The notes beneath the pieces are model-generated. The model was not told the origin of the DNA. It did no database searches and was given only the letters and a program-made list of their open reading frames with translations. Made by a program: the position numbers and the translations under genes. A DNA stretch of 64,000 nucleotides from CAWJMD01 sp963700925 (lineage in GTDB: Bacteria; Actinomycetota; Actinomycetes; Actinomycetales; CAWJMD01), in the NCBI GenBank assembly GCA_963700925.1, contig OY969553.1:2170001-2234000 (forward strand). Direction: 5' to 3'. Below are positions 52,060 to 60,053 of the stretch, one piece after another; within the stretch, counting starts at the first letter, position 1; the number at the start of each line of letters is the position of its first letter.

Positions 52060-53163
52060 TCAGTTCCGCACGCGCTCCAGCACCAGGATCGCCATGTCGT
52101 CCGACAGCGAGGAGCCGGTCCAGTCCTTGGCGGCAGCAGCGACACGACGCAGGCCCTCTGCCGGGGTCCCCCGGGACAGCTCGCGCCCGATCACCTCCGT
52201 GGCGGGAAAGAACTCCCCGCTCCGCCCACGCAGCCGCCCGCGCATCCACCACTTGCGTGGCCTGCGCGCCTCCAGCACACCGTCGGTGATCAGCACGAGC
52301 CGCTGGTTGCGGGGGAGGTTGGCGAAGGTGCTGCGCGGCACCTCGTCGAGAAGGCCGAGCGGCGGGGCGGGGTCGATCTCCAGCTCGATCGCGGGCTCGC
52401 CGGTCGCCTTGACGAGCATCGGTGCCGGGTGCCCGCAGGTGCACACCTGCAGATCGCCGTCCGGCTGCATCTGCAGCAGGGCGACGGTGACGAAGTCCTC
52501 GGGACCCGCCTCGCGGAGCACTGCACGGTTGAGGGCCATCGCGAGCCCGGACAAGGTCGGCTCGGTGTAGCCGACCTCGCGGAAGGCTCCGAGGACGACG
52601 CCCGACTTCTGGACCGCCTCCATGCCCTTGCCGCGCACGTCACCGACGAGGGCACGCGTTCCGAACGGCGTCGCGATCACCTCGATCAGGTCACCACCGA
52701 TGCGGGCCTCGCTGGTCGCGGACTGGTACAGCGCTGAACACCTGAGGCCACCGACCATCGAGGGGATCGGTCGCATGATGGCCTGCTGCGCCGCGTCGGC
52801 GACCGACGAGAGGCGCCGACCGACCTGCGCCTTGCGCAACCGGGAGAACGACACGGGCACAGCGAGAATGGCGAAGAGCGCGACGAGCACGATCCGCACC
52901 TGCTGGCTCATCGTCTCGGCGGCGAGCAGTCCGCCGGGCCCCTTCTGCACATACCCGAGCCAGACCGCGCCGAGCGTGGCCACGAGCCCGACGACCGCCG
53001 TCTGAACCGGGTTCGTGAGTGCGGCGGCGAGCAGCGGCACCGCGCACAGGACCCCGATCAGCTGCGGAGCCGGACCTTCGAGGATCTCCCCACCGATGAG
53101 GAGCGCAGCGATCAGCAACGAAGCAGCCATCCCGAAGAGGCTGTCGTCGTCAAAGCGGCGCAT
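52060..53163 (-). CDS. PP2C-type SpoIIE-domain phosphatase with N-terminal membrane region
   Basis: SpoIIE/PPM phosphatases dephosphorylate anti-sigma-factor antagonists. This 367-residue protein has four or five hydrophobic helices (about 12-120) and a C-terminal SpoIIE domain (about 135-367). Metal-binding acidic residues are in RIGGDLIEVIA, VGDVRGKGMEA, LITDGVLEARR and SLSDDMAILVL. I chose the ATG at 53163 (MRRFDDDSLF); an ATG 9 codons upstream has no better site. No partner STAS or anti-sigma gene is adjacent, so its target lies elsewhere. Confidence 0.9.
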   Translation of the reverse strand: MRRFDDDSLFGMAASLLIAALLIGGEILEGPAPQLIGVLCAVPLLAAALTNPVQTAVVGLVATLGAVWLGYVQKGPGGLLAAETMSQQVRIVLVALFAILAVPVSFSRLRKAQVGRRLSSVADAAQQAIMRPIPSMVGGLRCSALYQSATSEARIGGDLIEVIATPFGTRALVGDVRGKGMEAVQKSGVVLGAFREVGYTEPTLSGLAMALNRAVLREAGPEDFVTVALLQMQPDGDLQVCTCGHPAPMLVKATGEPAIELEIDPAPPLGLLDEVPRSTFANLPRNQRLVLITDGVLEARRPRKWWMRGRLRGRSGEFFPATEVIGRELSRGTPAEGLRRVAAAAKDWTGSSLSDDMAILVLERVRN

Positions 53164-53237
53164 GCGTACAAGCCTCCCAGGCCAGGGCACTTGGTGCGGA
53201 CACGCGGCTACCGTGTCACCTGTTCGGTCGCCGTCGC

Positions 53238-54005
53238 TCAGACCGCGTCGGGCTCCGTGACGTCAACGGCGAACCAGCGGTCCTGCCAGGCCTCGTGCCG
53301 CCGCTCGAAGGCCTCGTGGTCATCTCCGAACGTCGTGACGAGCACGCTCCCAGGCCGTTCGGGGTCACGCTCGTCCGCCACCACCAGCAAGCCGTCGCCC
53401 CACTCGTCGACGGTCAGGCCCACCTGGTGCTCGGTGCGGAACCAGATCTCCCCGGAGATGTCCTCCGCCTCTGTCCCGCCGGCCGCCGGCACCCGCGCCT
53501 CGTACCGCTCGCCCACGCCTGGGCCGCCGGGACCCACGAGGTGCTCGAAGCCCAGCAGCTGCCACACGGTGGCAGTGCTCGGGCGGTCGTCGTCGATGCG
53601 CAACGTGCGCCGGTCCTGGCCCGGGTGACGCTCGAGCAGAAAGCGCAGCTGGTGGACGAAAGTCGTCCAGCCCTCGTCGATCTCGTCGTACCCGCCGTCC
53701 CAGTCGGTGCCGTACTGGTCGAGACCCCGCACGATGCGAAGCACCGTGTGCGGCCCGTCGGCGTCGTCTGCGCGCTCGAGCTCGAACCGTCCGCCCCCGT
53801 TCGTGTCGAGGGTCAGCTCTTCCGGGTGCTCCGTCACGTCGGACAGGAAGATCGCATCGATCTCGGCTTCGAGCTCGTCGTAGTGCCACCCGTGCCAGCG
53901 CTCGATCTCGTGCGGCTCGCGCAGGGCGGTCCAGACGGTCTCGGCCGCGGCGTCGATCGCGATGCGGACGGCCTCCCGTTCCCTTTCTGCCCCATCGGTT
54001 GCCAT
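53238..54005 (-). CDS. SRPBCC/START-like domain protein
   Basis: This 255-residue protein has a START/Bet v1-like fold signature: RIAIDAAAETVWTALREPHE at the N-terminus, then ERWHGWHYDELEAE, as in AHSA1/polyketide-cyclase-like proteins. The protein continues with a second half of similar character (GLDQYGTDWDGGYDEIDEGW). It has no transmembrane segment. SRPBCC proteins bind hydrophobic ligands or act as stress proteins; the ligand here is unknown. It is divergent from the Fpg/Nei gene across 35 bp, which leaves little room for promoters. Confidence 0.8.
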   Translation of the reverse strand: MATDGAEREREAVRIAIDAAAETVWTALREPHEIERWHGWHYDELEAEIDAIFLSDVTEHPEELTLDTNGGGRFELERADDADGPHTVLRIVRGLDQYGTDWDGGYDEIDEGWTTFVHQLRFLLERHPGQDRRTLRIDDDRPSTATVWQLLGFEHLVGPGGPGVGERYEARVPAAGGTEAEDISGEIWFRTEHQVGLTVDEWGDGLLVVADERDPERPGSVLVTTFGDDHEAFERRHEAWQDRWFAVDVTEPDAV

Positions 54006-54040
54006 GGCCCCACCGTAGGGCCGGCTCGTAGAGTCGGGCC

Positions 54041-54940
54041 ATGCCGGAGCTGCCCGAGGTGCAGGCACTGGCCGACTTCCTCCGCGAGAGGTCGGTCGGG
54101 TCTGTCGTCGCCGCCGTCGAGGTGGCCGCGATCAGCGTGCTGAAGACCTACGACCCGCCGCCCAGCGCACTGCAGGGCCTCGAGGTCACCGGCGTGCACC
54201 GCCACGGCAAGTGGCTCGACATCGACGTCGACGGCCTGCACCTGGTCTTCCACCTCTCCAAGGCCGGCTGGCTGCGTTGGTCGGACGCGTTGGCGCCGGC
54301 ACCGGCTCGCCCCGGCAAGAGCCCGATCGCGCTGCGCGTGCGACTGGACGGGGCGAGCCCGGCGAACCCGGCCGCCGCCGTCCCCGGCCGCCTTCCAGGC
54401 TTCGACCTGACGGAGGCCGGTACCCGCAAGCGGCTGGCTGTGCACCTCGTGCGCGACCCGCAGCAGATCGAGAAGATCGCCTCGCTCGGCCCCGACCCCC
54501 TCGACCCGGCCTTCGACACCGAGGCCCTCGCGCGGCTGCTCGCCGGCTCTCGCCAGCAGGTCAAGGGGTTGCTGCGCGACCAGAGCGTCCTGGCGGGCGT
54601 CGGCAACGCCTACAGCGACGAGGTGCTGCACGCCGCCCGGCTGTCGCCGTTCGCCATCTCGGCCAAGCTCACCGACGAGCAGGTCGAACGTCTCTCGTCC
54701 TCGCTGCACGAGGTGCTGGACGGTGCCGTCGCCGCCGCCAGCGGCAAGCCGGCAGCCGAGCTGAAGGACGCCAAGCGGCAGGGGATGCGCGTGCACGGCC
54801 GCACCGGCCAGACGTGCCCGGTCTGCGGCGACGTCGTGCGCGAGGTCTCGTTCGCCGACTCGTCGCTCCAGTACTGCGCCACCTGCCAGACCGGCGGCAA
54901 GCCGCTGGCGGACCGGCGCCTCTCGCGGCTACTCAAGTAG
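54041..54940 (+). CDS. Fpg/Nei family DNA glycosylase/AP lyase
   Basis: This base-excision repair enzyme removes oxidised bases and nicks DNA. It has 299 residues. The N-terminus MPELPEVQAL supplies the catalytic Pro2 and Glu3. A helix-two-turn-helix is present at VKGLLRDQSVLAGVGNAYSD (about 170-190), and a C-terminal zinc finger is intact (CPVCGDVV and CATCQTGG). The intact finger and PELPE motif indicate activity; Fpg versus Nei subtype cannot be decided. The start lies 35 bp from the divergent START-like gene. The stop is followed by 12-bp tandem repeats. Confidence 0.93.
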   Translation: MPELPEVQALADFLRERSVGSVVAAVEVAAISVLKTYDPPPSALQGLEVTGVHRHGKWLDIDVDGLHLVFHLSKAGWLRWSDALAPAPARPGKSPIALRVRLDGASPANPAAAVPGRLPGFDLTEAGTRKRLAVHLVRDPQQIEKIASLGPDPLDPAFDTEALARLLAGSRQQVKGLLRDQSVLAGVGNAYSDEVLHAARLSPFAISAKLTDEQVERLSSSLHEVLDGAVAAASGKPAAELKDAKRQGMRVHGRTGQTCPVCGDVVREVSFADSSLQYCATCQTGGKPLADRRLSRLLK

Positions 54941-54972
54941 CCACCCAGGTAGCCACTGAAGTAGCCATGAAG
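54937..54972. repeat. 12-bp tandem repeats just after the glycosylase gene
   Basis: Three diverged 12-bp units begin GTAGCCA (54937, 54949, 54961). The first contains the stop codon of the glycosylase. Each unit carries a TAG in the glycosylase frame. They look like slippage copies at the gene end. Confidence 0.7.
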
Positions 54973-55037
54973 TACCACTCAAATAGCACTCACGTCCCTC
55001 TCCTGCCCAAGTCGGCACTGGGACACCACCTTTGGGG

Positions 55038-55066
55038 TTGGCACTCTCAGGCGAGAGTGCTAATAT
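55038..55066 (+). promoter_or_regulatory. Hsp20 promoter inside a CIRCE-like palindrome
   Basis: TTGGCACTC (55038-55046) and GAGTGCTAA (55055-55063) resemble the HrcA operator CIRCE (TTAGCACTC-N9-GAGTGCTAA), but the spacer is 8 bp. TTGGCA (55038-55043) and TAATAT (55061-55066) are 17 bp apart, a good sigma-A promoter embedded in the palindrome. Binding would block both elements. Confidence 0.75.
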
Positions 55067-55158
55067 GCGGGCACGCCAGAGCGGGGAGGCTCCGGCGACA
55101 TGAGCCACGACACTCGGTCCGCCAGGGCGGCGGCCGAGAGTACGAGGAGGTGGTGGTT

Positions 55159-55647
55159 GTGGCCCTGACCTTCGACCCCTTCCGCGAGATGGACCGGCTG
55201 ACCAGCCAGCTGCTGGGTACGGGTGGTTCCCCGGGCGGCGGTGCTCGCTGGATGCCGATGGACCTGTATCGCTCCGGTGACCACTACGTCGTGAACATCG
55301 ACCTGCCGGGTGTCGATCCCGGGTCGATCGACCTCGACGTGGACGGCAACACACTCACGGTGCGGGCACAGCGGACGCTGGGAGCAGGCGACGACGCCCA
55401 GTGGCTGGCCCGTGAGCGCCCCTCGGGCAGCTACATGCGTCAGCTCAGCCTGGGTGACGGCCTCGACGTCGAGGCCATTCACGCGGGGTACGAGAACGGC
55501 GTGCTGTCCCTGACGATCCCCGTGGCCGAGCAGGCCAAGCCGCGCAAGATCCAGGTGCAGACCGGCGGCCAGCGCACCGAGATCGGACGCGAGCGGGACC
55601 ACGAAACAGTCCAGGGCGAGGTGACCGCGGGCGGCTCGAAGAGCTGA
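55159..55647 (+). CDS. hsp20: Hsp20/alpha-crystallin family small heat shock protein
   Basis: Hsp20 proteins are ATP-independent holdases that form oligomers and prevent aggregation. This 162-residue protein starts at GTG 55159 (ALTFDPFREMDRLTSQLLG), 8 nt after GAGGAGG. The alpha-crystallin domain runs from about 35 to 130 (PMDLYRSGDHYVVNIDLPGV, LTVRAQR, SGSYMRQLSLGDGLDVEAIH, YENGVLSLTIPVAEQAKPRK with an I-x-V-type tail). Its promoter lies in a CIRCE-like palindrome, so heat-inducible control by HrcA is likely. The 5' leader of about 86 nt could fold. A perfect palindrome terminator follows. Confidence 0.93.
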   Translation: MALTFDPFREMDRLTSQLLGTGGSPGGGARWMPMDLYRSGDHYVVNIDLPGVDPGSIDLDVDGNTLTVRAQRTLGAGDDAQWLARERPSGSYMRQLSLGDGLDVEAIHAGYENGVLSLTIPVAEQAKPRKIQVQTGGQRTEIGRERDHETVQGEVTAGGSKS

Positions 55648-55664
55648 TCCGGCGGCTGGCCAAC

Positions 55665-55692
55665 CCTCCCGGCCGGTGCACCGGCCGGGAGG
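55665..55692. terminator. Hairpin terminator after hsp20 (perfect 28-bp palindrome)
   Basis: CCTCCCGGCCGGTG and its reverse complement abut, making a 28-bp perfect palindrome 17 nt after the hsp20 stop. It would fold with a tight TGCA loop. No U-tract. Confidence 0.85.
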
Positions 55693-55812
55693 TCTCGCAC
55701 GTCGGAGATCTGACCGGCCGGCGCATGCGCGACGAAAGTCGGTGCCCCAGAGCGCAGTCCGGCGACGTCTGGCCGATGACCCCGCACGGTGGCAGCACAC
55801 AGACTCGCGGCC

Positions 55813-56553
55813 ATGTCGATCACCGCGGCCGCGCCGCACGCCCTCATGCCCCCTGCCGCCCCGCTGCTGCTCGCTCGCGGGCTGCAGCACTCGTTCGGCG
55901 TCACACGCGTACTCGCGGGCGTCGACCTGGCCGTACCGGCCGGTCAGACGCTGGCCGTGATGGGACCGTCGGGCTCGGGCAAGTCGACCTTGCTGCACGT
56001 GTTGGCGGGCATCACCCGTCCGGACGCAGGAACCGTTCACCTGGACGGCGCCGACATCAGTGCGATGCCCGACCGGGAGCGAAGTCGCCTGCGGCGCACC
56101 AGGTTCGGATTCGTCTTCCAGTTCGGACAGCTGCTTCCCGAGCTACCCGCCGACGAGAACGTCGCCCTGCCACTGATGCTGGCGGGCACCCGGCGGGGCG
56201 AAGCCGTTCGCGTCGCGCGTGAGTGGCTGGGCAAGCTGGGTCTCGAGGGACTGCAAGGGCGCCGACCGGGCGAGATGTCGGGCGGACAGGCGCAGCGGGT
56301 GGCCGTGGCTCGCGCCGTGGTCACGTCCCCGTCGGTGGTCTTCGCCGACGAGCCGACCGGGTCGCTCGACCAGCGCACGGGCTGGGACGTGATGCAGCTG
56401 CTCACCTCGACGTGCCAGGCGTCCGGGGCGGCGCTCGTGGTCGTCACCCACGACCCCCACGTCGCAGGCTGGTGCCGGCGCGTGGTCGAGGTCCGTGACG
56501 GGCTGGTCGTCTCCGACCGTGCGACCGCGCCGGCCACCCAGGCAACGCGGTGA
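55813..56553 (+). CDS. ABC transporter ATP-binding protein (MacB/LolD type)
   Basis: This 246-residue ATPase belongs to the MacB/LolD/FtsE class. Walker A is GPSGSGKST, the Q-loop region FGFVFQFGQLLPELPADENV, the signature EMSGGQAQRVA, Walker B VVFADEPTGSLD and the H-loop VVVTHDPH. The ATG at 55813 (MSITAAAPH) avoids a longer Ala-rich extension from a GTG at 55789. It overlaps the permease start by 4 nt. The pair should act in mechanotransmission-type transport of lipoproteins, peptides or antimicrobials, or in signalling, rather than classical import. Confidence 0.93.
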   Translation: MSITAAAPHALMPPAAPLLLARGLQHSFGVTRVLAGVDLAVPAGQTLAVMGPSGSGKSTLLHVLAGITRPDAGTVHLDGADISAMPDRERSRLRRTRFGFVFQFGQLLPELPADENVALPLMLAGTRRGEAVRVAREWLGKLGLEGLQGRRPGEMSGGQAQRVAVARAVVTSPSVVFADEPTGSLDQRTGWDVMQLLTSTCQASGAALVVVTHDPHVAGWCRRVVEVRDGLVVSDRATAPATQATR

Positions 56554-58274
56554 ACGCCGCCCGCATCGCAGTGACCCTGCTCCGTCGAGGTGGCCGTCGC
56601 GGGATGCAAGGTGGCCTGCTGGCGATCATCAGCGCGGCAGTCTGCACAGCACTCCTGCTGACCACTGTCGCCGGCCTGCTCGCGTTCGGGCACCGCGCCG
56701 ACCGGGCGGCCTGGCGTACACCCGAGTCGGTGCCCGCCGCCCAGGCCGAGGCCGTCCTGGCGTCGGCGTACGAGAGCGTCGGCGGCCACGACATCCTGTT
56801 GGTCGACTACGCGGCGCTCACGTCCGACGCACCCGTTCCGCCCGGCCTGCCGCGCGCTCCGGCCCCCGGCGAGGTGTGGAGGTCGCCCGCCCTGGCGGCT
56901 CTCGGCGACGACCTTCCCCCGGGGGCGACGACTGATGCCGGACGGATCGGCGGCGCCGGACTGCTGCACCCGGACGAGCTGGTCGCCGTGGTCGGTCGCG
57001 ACCCGAACCATCCCAGGGTTGCCCTCGACGAGAGATACGCCGGGCCCTCGTGGGTCACGCCCCTCGACCGGCTCCCCAGTGACGCCTCGCAGGTGCCCAT
57101 GGGCGGGTCGTCCCAGGCCCTGTACACGCTCCTCGCGCAGATCGCCGTCGTGCTGCTGGCCGTACCCCTGCTCACGCTCGGCGGCGCCGCAGCCCGGCTC
57201 GGGGTGGCCCGCCGTGACGAGCGGCTGGCAGCGATGCGCCTGGTCGGTGGCACCAACGCCCAGGTGGTCACCGCGGCGATCATCGAGTCGCTCGTCCACG
57301 CACTCGTCGGCACCGCTGTCGGGGTGGCTGCCTACCTGGCCCTCGTCCCTGTGGTCGGCCTGATCCCCTTCCAGGGCGGTGCGGTGGGCTCGAGTGACCT
57401 CTGGCTCGACCTCCCCACGCTGCTGCTCGTCACCGGGGCGGTCCTCGCCCTGTCGGCCGTCAGCGCCCTGATCGGCCTGCGTGAGGTCGTGGTCAGCCCC
57501 CTCGGCGTCGCGAACCGCCACACCCCACGGCGGCTTCGCGTGCTGCGAGTGGTGCTGCTGGCGGTCGTGCTGGGTGGGTGGAGTGCCTTCAGCCGCGACG
57601 CGACCACGACGGCGATCGTGGTCGGGCTGGGGATGGTCTTCCTGACCCTCAATGTGGTGGGGCCCTTGGTGCTCGGCGTGGTCGGACGGATCGGGGCACG
57701 CACGGCGCGGACCCCTGCGGCCCTGCTGGCCGCGCGCCGGCTGGCTGACGACCCGCGCGGTGCCTGGCGCGTCGTCGGTGGCCTGGCCCTCGCGTCGTTC
57801 GTCGCCGCCTGCGTGGCCATCGTCCCCGCCATCGAGTCGTCGGCCGACGGGGCCGAGCTGGACATCGAGGCGGCGATGGTCATCCAGGATCTGCGCACCG
57901 GGGGCCTGGTGGTGCTGGTCGTGGCCTTCCTCGTCGCTGCTGCGAGCGCTGGAATCGCTTCGGCGGCAGCCGTTCTCGATCGCCGCCGCACCTACAGCCT
58001 CCTGGCGCTGGCGGGAACGGACCCGGTCGTGCTCGACCGGGCGCGCCGGCGCGAGCTGCGCCTGCCGCTGCTCCTCACGGCCGTCGGTTCGGTGCTGACA
58101 GCCTGGGTTTTCCTCCTGCCTATCACCGGCATGGCCCTCCTGCGCGCGCCCTCGGGGCTGCTGCTGATCGGCGGGTCGGTCGCTGTCGGGATCGCAGCCG
58201 TGATGGCGGCGTCGGAGGCCTCTCGTCCCCTGCTGCGGGCGGTGCTGGCCGAGTCGACGGCTCGTCCCGACTGA
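56550..58274 (+). CDS. FtsX-like permease of ABC transporter (MacB family)
   Basis: This 574-residue permease partners the preceding ATPase. An N-terminal helix (about 25-50) is followed by an extracellular segment, then FtsX-like helices near residues 190-300. A second set of helices follows further on (about 330-560), giving about eight to ten transmembrane segments in total. The cytoplasmic turn ARRDERLAAMRLVGGTNAQV is typical of FtsX domains contacting the ATPase. The GTG overlaps the ATPase stop by 4 nt. No cognate two-component or peptide gene is adjacent. Confidence 0.9.
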   Translation: MNAARIAVTLLRRGGRRGMQGGLLAIISAAVCTALLLTTVAGLLAFGHRADRAAWRTPESVPAAQAEAVLASAYESVGGHDILLVDYAALTSDAPVPPGLPRAPAPGEVWRSPALAALGDDLPPGATTDAGRIGGAGLLHPDELVAVVGRDPNHPRVALDERYAGPSWVTPLDRLPSDASQVPMGGSSQALYTLLAQIAVVLLAVPLLTLGGAAARLGVARRDERLAAMRLVGGTNAQVVTAAIIESLVHALVGTAVGVAAYLALVPVVGLIPFQGGAVGSSDLWLDLPTLLLVTGAVLALSAVSALIGLREVVVSPLGVANRHTPRRLRVLRVVLLAVVLGGWSAFSRDATTTAIVVGLGMVFLTLNVVGPLVLGVVGRIGARTARTPAALLAARRLADDPRGAWRVVGGLALASFVAACVAIVPAIESSADGAELDIEAAMVIQDLRTGGLVVLVVAFLVAAASAGIASAAAVLDRRRTYSLLALAGTDPVVLDRARRRELRLPLLLTAVGSVLTAWVFLLPITGMALLRAPSGLLLIGGSVAVGIAAVMAASEASRPLLRAVLAESTARPD

Positions 58275-58425
58275 GGGCGAGGGGGGCGGAAGGGACGGAC
58301 GGGACGATTCCGGCCCTACGGCGCGGTTACCCTGGTGAGGTCCGTTCTTTTCCGCAGCACCGTTGATCAGCTGCGCTCGTCCCGCGCCTAGGCAGGTTCG
58401 GGTAGGCGCCAGGGGGTTCGTACCA

Positions 58426-59130
58426 ATGTCGACCACGTCCGTGCGTCCTGCTGGCCTGCCGTTGGCGGCGGGGCCCGGCGGCACCAGGTTGCCGACCAGC
58501 CGCACCCGCCGGCCGACGTTCGCCGCGCTCGCGGTGCTGCTCATCCTGGTCGGCGCCCTGGCCAGCGCCTGGCTCGTCTACCGGAGTGGCAACCGCGTCG
58601 ACGTGCTCGTGGCGCGTGGCGACATCAAGGTGGGGCACACGATGACGGAGGAGGACTTCACGGTGGCTCGCGTCGCCACCGACGACGCTCCGGTCATCAT
58701 CGCTTCGGCCCAGGAGAACTTCATCGGCACGCACGCAGCCTCGTCGATCCCCGAGGGCACCCTGCTGAACCGCGACATGTTCCTCTCCGGAGACGTCGTG
58801 CCCGAGGACGGCGTGGTCGTCGGCATGGTGCTGACGCCCCAGCAGCGACCGGCGGACGGTGTGAAGCCCGGCGACGTGGTGCGCCTCATCCTGGTGCCAC
58901 CGACCGAGGCGGGCGGCCTGACGAGCGGAGAGCCTGGCCAGCAGCTGGTCTCGGCGGTGCGCGTCGTCGAGGTCGGGCCGGCGAGCGCCGGATCCCAGGG
59001 CCTCGCGGTCTCGGTCCTGACCAAGAGCGGCGACGCGGGCAGGGTCGTGGCGGCCTCGTCGGCAGGCCAGGTCGCCGTGGCTCGACTCGCCGCAGACACC
59101 GAGCCGACGATCGACCTGGTGAAGGAGTAG
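58426..59130 (+). CDS. SAF-domain protein, CpaB/RcpC-like (Tad pilus assembly)
   Basis: This 234-residue protein has one N-terminal transmembrane helix (about 33-52) and a SAF domain (about 60-120: VLVARGDIKVGHTMTEEDF and GTHAASSIPEGTLL), as in CpaB/RcpC of Tad secretion systems. In Gram-positives, lacking an outer membrane, CpaB-like proteins probably sit at the wall. ATG 58426 fits the SD GGGGG. It is the first gene of the Tad operon; the CpaE-like gene follows two bases after its stop. Confidence 0.85.
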   Translation: MSTTSVRPAGLPLAAGPGGTRLPTSRTRRPTFAALAVLLILVGALASAWLVYRSGNRVDVLVARGDIKVGHTMTEEDFTVARVATDDAPVIIASAQENFIGTHAASSIPEGTLLNRDMFLSGDVVPEDGVVVGMVLTPQQRPADGVKPGDVVRLILVPPTEAGGLTSGEPGQQLVSAVRVVEVGPASAGSQGLAVSVLTKSGDAGRVVAASSAGQVAVARLAADTEPTIDLVKE

Positions 59131-59132
59131 GG

Positions 59133-60053
59133 GTGGGGGTCCTCACCCTCTTCGGCGCCAAGGGCTCGCCGGGGGTCACCACCACCGCCCTCCTCGCGGC
59201 CGCGCTGTGGCCGCGGCCGGCGGTGCTCGTCGACGCCGACTCCGATGGCGGCGACGTGGCGCTGAGGCTGCCCCGCGCCGACGGGGCCGCGATGGACCGC
59301 TCGATCGGGCTGCTGACACTCCTGCCGTTGGCCCGCCGCGAGCTGGCGGCCCACGTGGTGGCCGAGCACGCCCAGACCGTGCTCGGGGGAGTCGAGGTCG
59401 TCGCCGGCCTCGCCGGTCCGGAGCAGGTGAACGCCGTCGGGCCGCTGTGGGGGTCGCTGGCGGCCGCGTTCCGGTCCATGCACGACGCCGACGTGATCAT
59501 CGACGCCGGACGGCTGCACTCGCAGTCGGTTCAGCTGCCGCTGGCACAGGAGTCCGACCTGGTGCTGTGCGTGCTGCGGCTGAGCGTCACCGGAGTCATC
59601 CACACCCGCGAGCGGCTCCGTGCGATGGAGCCGCACCTGCGCTCCACCAGCGGCCGCAGGCCGCGGGTCGGCATCGTCGTGATCGCGCCGCCCAATGCCG
59701 AGCGCGACGTGGTGTCGGTCGCGAGCAGCATCACGGGGGCAGTGCCGGGCACGGAGATGTTCGGCCATCTCTCCCACGACGACGTGGGAGCTCGCCTGTT
59801 TCTGGGCGAGCCGGTCAGCCGACCGGAGCGGACCATGCTCGTGCGCTCCGGCCGCCGCGTGATCGACGCCGTGGCCGGCTCGATGCCCACGTCGCCCCTG
59901 ATGGCACCCCTGCCACCCGCCATGGCCTCGGGGGCGACGGGGCTGCTCGTGAACGGCCAGGCTCCTGACGGCGGGGTCGACGAGGACGGCGCGCCGACCC
60001 GGCGGTCGATCCGCAAGGGCCAGCCACGCCGCGGAGGGGGGATCAAGACTTGA
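59133..60053 (+). CDS. CpaE-like ParA/MinD family ATPase with altered P-loop
   Basis: This 306-residue protein has the ParA-like fold (LFGAKGSPGVTTTALLAAAL, LVDADSDGGDVAL) usual for TadZ/CpaE proteins that localise the pilus machine. The Walker A reads GAKGSPGVTTT: the signature Lys is kept but the invariant catalytic Lys is replaced by Val. The acidic switch VIIDAGRL and ERDVV-type later motifs look intact. The C-terminal 70 residues are Pro/Gly-rich and disordered. GTG start; its stop overlaps cpaF by 4 nt (TTGA). Confidence 0.88.
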   Translation: MGVLTLFGAKGSPGVTTTALLAAALWPRPAVLVDADSDGGDVALRLPRADGAAMDRSIGLLTLLPLARRELAAHVVAEHAQTVLGGVEVVAGLAGPEQVNAVGPLWGSLAAAFRSMHDADVIIDAGRLHSQSVQLPLAQESDLVLCVLRLSVTGVIHTRERLRAMEPHLRSTSGRRPRVGIVVIAPPNAERDVVSVASSITGAVPGTEMFGHLSHDDVGARLFLGEPVSRPERTMLVRSGRRVIDAVAGSMPTSPLMAPLPPAMASGATGLLVNGQAPDGGVDEDGAPTRRSIRKGQPRRGGGIKT

